DNA of 64,000 nt, from assembly GCA_022432975.1 (NCBI GenBank), contig CM039512.1, positions 2,528,519 to 2,592,518 of the forward strand, in the 5' to 3' direction. The number at the start of each line of letters is the position of its first letter. Positions within the stretch are counted from its first letter, which is position 1. The stretch comes from Begonia masoniana (taxonomy: Eukaryota > Streptophyta > Magnoliopsida > Cucurbitales > Begoniaceae). Positions 57,732 to 64,000 of the stretch are shown piece after piece. The notes below the pieces were generated by a model that was not told where the DNA came from, ran no database searches, and saw only the letters and a program-made list of their open reading frames with translations. The translations under genes and the position numbers were made by a program.

Positions 57732-60281
57732 ATGGGAAATCAGAAGCAAAAGTGGACGGCTGATGAAGAACAGGCTTTACTGGCGGGAATCGCGAAGCAT
57801 GGACCGGGAAAGTGGAAGAACATTCTGAAAGATCCAGAATTTGCTCATTTTCTTACCCACCGCTCCAACATTGACCTCAAGGTTTCTATCTATCGCCTCT
57901 AATGGCTGCTTACTTGCCTCGTGTTTTTTCGTCGTTCGATATCTTCCGTTTGTCATTCCAGCTACGGTTTGTGTTTTCTCAGACCCAATTTCGTGATTAC
58001 AGTTATGCGCGTTGTGATTTTGCATCGGTTCTATTCTATTTTATCATTGTGTTTTGCATTGGATTGATGTTGGAAGATGGTGAATTTAACTGGCACAAAT
58101 TCATTTGCTCTAGTTATGAATAGCAGAACCCCGCGTTTTAAAATTCTAAAATCCCAATTCACTTGCTTCTTGTTCCTAGTTATTAACTGTAATTTTTCTG
58201 TTAAGTTTACTTGAGGAAGTTCTCTGTTTTCCTAAGACTTTTTCCATGCTCTCTCAATGTCCAAGGAAGACTATCCTATTTAGTAAAGAATTTAGTATGT
58301 GTGGAGAATAATTCATATGTTAAATTCAGTCTTGAAAATGTTTGCTTATTTTAATTCTTAAATAATGATTCTAGTACTCTCTTCATTTGATTTCAATAGT
58401 TGAGCGATTATCTTGATTTGAGATTTAAATAAGATATCAAGTCAGTGGTTACGCATTTTACAAATATTTTTACAATCGTCTTTTTTTTTTTTGCAAAATC
58501 TTGATGATTGTTATTCATGTCATTGCTATCAAATTAGGATGTACTTCACTATTGCCAATGACAGTTCTTCTTCTCTTGCTTGTGTCTTTGAAACATTTTC
58601 TGAGTTTCCAAATTGGGACTTTATCTTGTAATCCCATCAATGGTGTGGACAATTGCCATAAGTTTTCAGATGGGATATATTTCAGCTCCCTGGGTTTTTG
58701 AAATAGTGAAATCAATTTGATAACTGTAGACAGAGTCCTATTTTCAATTTCTCGCAAACAAATATAATCTGACTTTTTTTCCTATTCAACTTTCTCTCAT
58801 GGACGTAGGACAAATGGCGTAATTTGAGTGTTAATACTGCTTCACAAGGCTCAAAAGATAAATCTAGAAATCCAAAATCAAAAGCTATTGTTGTTTATAA
58901 TCAAAATTCTTCAACTGCTACTTCACACCAAAATGCATCTGCTGACAACACAATTGATGATGTTTCCAATGGTAATCAGGATGGAAAAAATACTTCAAGG
59001 TATGCATCATTTTTCTTTCCCCTCCCTCTTAAGTTTTATTTGTCTTCTCCAGTCTCACCAATTAAATCATTCATTTCATTTGAGGTCAAAATTTTCATGG
59101 GACTATGGACCAGAAGTTTTCCTAGAAATATTTTGTTTATAGAACTTAGTCACTGCAAAATTTTTATTTGGATTTACTCAATGCTTTTAAATCAGGTATA
59201 CTGCAATGGTTCTAGAAGCTCTGTCATCAATAAAAGATGCAAATGGACCTGATTTAAGTGCTATTGTGGACTTCATTGAAGTAAGAGGGTAGTCTTGTTA
59301 TGTGTTATCAGTTATCTTGAGTTGTGCTTCTATTTATGTTGGGAAAAATTGCATTGATGAGCTGATGCTTGGTTCTTCTTTTTTTTCCCTCCCTTTCTCA
59401 CTTGGGGATGGAGAACTAAATGAATTAATTGGTGCTATTTCTCCACGTCTTACCTAAATGTTTGCTTTTATGATAAGTAGTTGCTATCTAATGTTTTATT
59501 TATTTTTTTATATTCTGCTGCAGCAAAGACATGAGGTGCCATCAAATTTTAGAAGACTAATAGGATCAAGGTTGAGAAGACTTGTTTCACAAGGAAAAGT
59601 TGAAAAGGTTATATAATATATTTAGTTGTCATTTTGCTTGTTGATTTACCGGGTGACTAGTTACGAGCGGAGAAAACATTAAATGACAATATACTTTACA
59701 TTCTTGAAATTGATTTTGATAACTATTTCTTGCTGTGATGCACGGGTAGCCGCTTTATGAAATTTTGTCAATCCAATTCTTATTCTAGATCTTCCGAAAA
59801 TTATCTTTCCTCCACTAATGTTCTTCCCATTTCCTAACCTCTAGAGGAAAATACTCCTTTGTTGTTATATTTGCTTTCTCAATCTTGGGAGTAAGTAAGA
59901 GAAGTGATTTTGCAAAATTTGAAACTTGCATGTTTACTTATTCACATTGTTTGATGGGTTTTGTTTATTCCATGCCAGGTTCAAAATTGCTATAAGTTAA
60001 AGAAAGTCACGTCATCAGGAACCAAAACACCTATTCCAAAACAAAAAGATATCAAGCAGCGGCTAGCGCAGCGTACAGGGCTGGCCAACTCATGGGAGAC
60101 CGTGGAAGATGCTGCAAAAGCGGCTGCTTATCATGTTTCCGATGCGGAGAATAAATCCTTCTTAGCAGCTGAAGCAGTTAAGGAAGCAGAAAAGATCTCA
60201 AAGATGGCTGAAGAGACAGATTCAATGCTACAACTAGCGAAAGAGTTATATGAACAATGTAAGAAGGCCCCTTCTAAATAA
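57732..60281 (+). CDS. Telomere-repeat-binding factor, single-Myb-histone (TRB/SMH) family, five exons
   Basis: Nuclear protein of a plant family that binds telomeric and telo-box DNA through one Myb domain and self-associates through an H1/H5-like domain. Exons: 57732-57881, 58809-58999, 59196-59280, 59524-59607, 59979-60281. Phases close to 270 residues, slightly short of the usual about 300. The Myb domain is about residues 5-60 (KQKWTADEEQALLAGI, GKWKNIL) and ends with the telobox-binding helix LKDKWRNL, split by intron 1 as usual in the family. The H1/H5-like globular domain covers about residues 115-177 (YTAMVLEALSSI, LRRLVSQGKVEKV). The C-terminus is Ala/Glu-rich and coiled-coil-like (AAEAVKEAEKISKMAEE). 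The start MGNQKQKW is the typical family N-terminus. Confidence 0.92.
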
Positions 60282-60960
60282 TGGCTTGCACATCTTGGAA
60301 TATATGATTCACTAATTTGTCTTTTTGGTCTGCAGGTTGCCATGGCGAAATCATTTCTCTTGGCATAGGTCTATGATCAGGAGTTAGTAAGTTTATTGAT
60401 GTGTTGGTAATTTTGGAAACCCATGTAAATTCGTTAATCCGATAGTATGCTCTAGTTTATCTCGTGTTTGGTAAATCAGGCATATCTGTTTCAATGAATT
60501 CTCTTAGATCAAGCATAAATTAGAGTAGCGTATCAATGTTAATGAAGCTGTTTTCATGCATTATGTATCGAAAATGTTACAATTTTTCAGCTCTCGTGAC
60601 GTCTAAGTATGAAAGGATGCATATGAACAGTTAAGAGGAACAAGGTACTGGTAGTAGCCTTGAAGAAGAATAGCAGCCAATCAATGAATTCTTATTGCTT
60701 TATTGATACAGAGCTTATTTCCTCTTTTTTTTTTTTGTTATGGATATTAGAATTAGTGGATTTGGCAAAAATAGATTTCTAAAAGTTCTGTTTTCAATTT
60801 TGGAAAAATAGTCTGTTTAGTAGTAGTAACAAATCACCAAAATTGCACTTCACTAGGAATAATTGGTCTAGCAATGGTCAGAAGTAGCATTTAGTAGCAT
60901 AATTGAAGAGTAAAGTGCAATATAAACCCTAAGTTAATTGGTTTTAATTAATTTTTTTTA
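60282..60960. other. TRB 3' region and intergenic DNA
   Basis: Probable 3' untranslated region of the TRB gene up to about 60580, then AT-rich DNA. No further gene is seen. Confidence 0.5.
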
Positions 60961-61981
60961 AGGTAAAGTGCAATTTGACTCTCAAATTATGGTGAAAATT
61001 GTAATTTTCATCGTAAACTTCGATAATAGCCAAAAATAATCGTAATGTATAGATAATGGGCAATTCATTTTTTACTGTGTCATTTTTTGTTAAAATGGCA
61101 TGTTTTTGTCACGTGTTATATTTTACTACCCGACATGTTCCCGCCCTGCTCTATTTCTCTCTCCTTCCCTTGCTTTGTTTCTCTCTCCTTCCATCAACCT
61201 CGATGGATTTGAATCCTTTTTTGTTCCAAAAATGCCATGGTTTTAGGTCGCTTTTGCAAGCATAGTAGATATCGCCTTCCAAGTTATGAATCGTAATGCA
61301 AAGAGAGTGGTTTATTAGGTTTTTGCACCATAAAACCGTCACGTTGTGCCAATAGCCTGCTATATTGGCTTGGTAAACGAAGGTGACGATGCTCTAAGCG
61401 GTTTTATTCATTACGGGATTCTTTGTGATTTTCTCTGCTAATGGCGGTGGACTCGTCAACGATTGGGCTCTCAGAGAACGATGAAAAGGCATCACTACTT
61501 CCCCCGGTTCGTATCGGCTAACAAGAGAACCAATACGAATCACATGATTGAGCTCTGCGACGGACGAACAATCATAGTCACAAACAACAAGAAAAGATAC
61601 AGCAGACAGTATAAAATCAAATATGAAAAAAAGAATTCTCTGTTACCTCTATTTTTCCCTCTCAAAGTTTCAACAAAAAGCTGAAAATCCTGTCTGGTTC
61701 GTCATTGTTGCCAGAAATGAAGAGGAGAGAAAGCGAGAAGAAAGAGTGGGAAGAGAGTGAGGGAAGGAGAGAGAAAGAGAGAGAAAGAGAGCAAGACATG
61801 CCCATATTGGGTAGTAAAATAAGGCACGTGACGAAAACGTGTCATTTTAACGGAAAATGACACGGTATTGGGTGAATTGTCCATTATCCATACATTACAG
61901 TTGTTTTTTGTCATTATCGAAGTTTACGATGAAAATTGTTATTTTCACCATAGTTAGGAGGTCAAATTGCACTTTATCCTC
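60961..61981. mobile_element. Foldback element with about 220-bp inverted repeats
   Basis: The left arm from 60961 (AGGTAAAGTGCAATTTGAC) matches the complement of the right arm ending 61981 (GTCAAATTGCACTTTATCCT) over about 220 bases, ending in TC/GA-rich tracts. The about 560-base centre does not fold and contains no recognised gene. The target duplication is unclear. No transposase. It is probably a non-autonomous DNA transposon. Confidence 0.72.
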
Positions 61982-62839
61982 TTTTTATTAGTTGATTTTT
62001 TTTTATAAATAAACCGGTCCATCTTTCATAATTTAAACTAATCTAAAATTTAATTATTAGTTGACTAAGATGCATGAGTTGAATAAAATAATGTTACGTG
62101 ACATTTTCTGTTGAAAGAAGTAACTCTAATAAGACATTAAGATGGAGGGACCGAATCCACATTTTACCTTAGTTTTTATGTTACATTTTAATTTCAAACT
62201 CCCTACATGTTGATGAAGTTGTGAAGGCAATCATCTTAGTTGTGCATCTAATAAACTGAGTCTCCACAAGAATCGAGATCTGCCCTTCTGAAAGATGACA
62301 CGTTTTATTTATTTTAATTAATTACACTTATATTTCTTTAATTACTCCCATAAACTATAGTACAAAAACTGATAGATTCTATGCCAACTTTTGATTTTAC
62401 TTGAAATGACTTTTTACTTTCTCCCATAAATCTGTCTCTCTCCAAATTTAAGCTGTCTGGTTGTCTTGTTTAGCTGCCACGTCTTGCCTTTGCACATGTA
62501 TATTTGATAAACATGGGCTTAATCATGAATATTTTATTGTTTATTGACTCTGTTCAACTATTATTGCTAATGTCACGTGGCTATGACGTGGCGGTGGTTG
62601 ATTGGCGGTGAGGAATTGCACAAATCTATTATTGGAAATCTCACTTTTTAGGTCCACCGCTGGAGCAAAATTATTGTGAGCTCTTCATCCCCATGCTTCG
62701 AAAATATCTTTTCCATCCCTCTGTGTGCTTCTTTTTGGGGTTTTGAAAAGTTGACTAGGCAATAGTAGAATTTTTAAATTATTGGAGGAGAAGCTCTGTC
62801 ATTTTCTCTTTATTTTTTCTCTTTCTTGTTTTTTCATTG

Positions 62840-63539
62840 TGAAAAATTACCAAAAACAACCATAAACTACGATTGTTTTTCAAATTCAACCACAAATTAA
62901 TTTTTTTAACAATCAAAACCACAAAATATCGAAAATGTGTCAAAAACGACCACCCCGAACGGACGCAAAAAAACACCGTCCGTCCGGGTCACTGTTCACG
63001 TAAACAGTGACCTGTTTATGTTCGTTTTTCTCCGTTTTATAAATTAATTTTTAAAAAATACTAAAAAATATTGGATTTACTTAAAATTTTTATCACATAT
63101 TCACCACGTTATGAGAAGATAATTGGAAATTTTTCGTGATTTTCTAACACTTGTACGATTTATTATAATTTTAGATAATTATTTTATAAAACATAAGTAA
63201 AAAAATTATAATAAATCATATAAGTATTGTAAAATCACGAAACTTTTCAGATTATCTTCTCATAATGTTGGGAATATGTGATAAAAATTTTAAATAAATT
63301 CAATATCGTTTAGTATTTTTTAAAAATTAATTTATAAAACGGAGAAAAACGAACGTAAACAGGTCACTGTTCGCGTGAACAGTGCCGGACGGACGGTGTC
63401 CGGACGGACGGTGTTTTTTTGCGTCCTTCCGGGATGGTCGTTTTTGGCACATTTTTGATATTTTGTTATTTTGATTGTTAAAAAATTAGTTTGTGGTTAA
63501 ATTTGAAAAACAACCGTAGTTGTTTTTTTGTAATTTCCC
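62840..63539. mobile_element. Long palindromic foldback element (700 bp)
   Basis: It is flanked by TTTCATTG (62832-62839 and 63540-63547). Almost the whole length is one inverted repeat: the left arm (AAAATTACCAAAAACAACC, then GACGGTG/CCGTCCGTCC and a TTCACG...ACAGTGACC stretch) is mirrored on the right, with a short AT-rich centre near 63180. There is no coding content. The 8-bp flanks suggest a transposition event by a DNA transposon, possibly MULE-like. Confidence 0.8.
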
Positions 63540-63547
63540 TTTCATTG

Positions 63548-64000
63548 ATCATGTTCAGAGTTAGACGTGTTCATTTTCGTCTGACGGCTACACTGTAAAG
63601 TCAAAAATGATACCAGCTCTAAAAAGCAAAAAATAAATAATTTAAAAATATTCGCTACCCAAATGTACTTCGCAAACTACGCATGAAATCTTTGTTTACG
63701 TTGCTAAATAATTAAAGATAGACTGAGTTTGTAACTACGTGACATGTTGAAGGACTATGACTAACTTATCATGACTTCATTTTCATAAGGTACAAAGTCA
63801 ATTATGAGCTTTCGTGGGTTTCGTAATTGTAGATAAGCTTTTATAGAATTATATGGAAATAATTATGCAATGTGTTTGATATCATGATAGCATGATCGAT
63901 TGATAGGTTGTCGTCACATGATCCATGTCCACAAATCTCCATGACCCACCGGACCTGATCTTCTTCCAGGTGGTACCCAATTTCGACAGCATCACCACGA
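63548..64000. other. Intergenic DNA
   Basis: No gene or recognisable repeat is visible. Confidence 0.5.

Noticed and set aside
61151..61684. Small open frames in the centre of the foldback element
   Set aside because: Short, with no domain or splice pattern. A captured gene fragment cannot be shown by eye.

Overview
This is a stretch of a higher-plant (eudicot-type) nuclear genome. The genes have spliceosomal introns with GT/AG borders, the gene families are plant ones (type-2 lipoxygenase, UDP-glycosyltransferases with a PSPG box, an IRK-interacting-protein relative, a single-Myb-histone telomere-repeat-binding factor), and about half of the window is plant LTR retrotransposons, TRIMs and foldback DNA elements. 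The species cannot be named from the sequence alone. No rRNA, tRNA or CRISPR locus was recognised; the 5S-like stretches belong to Cassandra TRIM LTRs.

Layout. 1-7206: a decayed plus-strand Ty1/copia element flanked by minus-strand TRIM pieces. It is split by a 3.24-kb solo LTR (988-4227) that carries a tandem array of 88-bp units, each with a CACGTG G-box. 7235-20528: a lipoxygenase pseudogene (minus strand) broken by a complete copia element (8138-12899, TSD GTATT) and a complete chromodomain Ty3/gypsy element (13897-20221, TSD ATACA). The gypsy element itself carries a three-LTR Cassandra TRIM (18381-19655, TSD CAACC). 20662-22115: a rearranged, partly palindromic Cassandra cluster just upstream of the pseudogene's old promoter. 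23860-27662: a nine-exon lipoxygenase paralogue (minus strand), whole in exon structure but with a one-base frameshift in exon 3. 27850-33051: AT-rich intergenic DNA with a palindrome cluster, a (CT)52 microsatellite and a three-unit dispersed repeat. 33052-38101: a third full-length but decayed copia element (TSD AGATG) with a two-LTR Cassandra inside. 39518-44055: two minus-strand UGT92A-like glycosyltransferase genes separated by a foldback, Mutator-like element with a 9-bp TSD. 45339-47431: an IRK-interacting-protein-like gene. 49700-56128: an unnamed six-exon membrane-anchored coiled-coil gene whose third intron holds a copia remnant containing an Athila-like 1.5-kb solo LTR. 56928-57201: a solo Cassandra LTR. 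57732-60281: a five-exon TRB/SMH gene. 60961-63539: two more foldback elements.

How it fits together. The ordinary genes are a lipoxygenase (oxylipin pathway), two small-molecule glycosyltransferases, a receptor-kinase partner-like protein, an unnamed coiled-coil protein and a telomere/chromatin protein. They do not form an obvious pathway cluster. The repeat fraction shows a clear nesting order: old lipoxygenase copy, then gypsy and copia insertions, then Cassandra insertions. Exon borders were found by eye from splice consensus and reading phase. All phases close, except for the single frameshift noted in the lipoxygenase gene.
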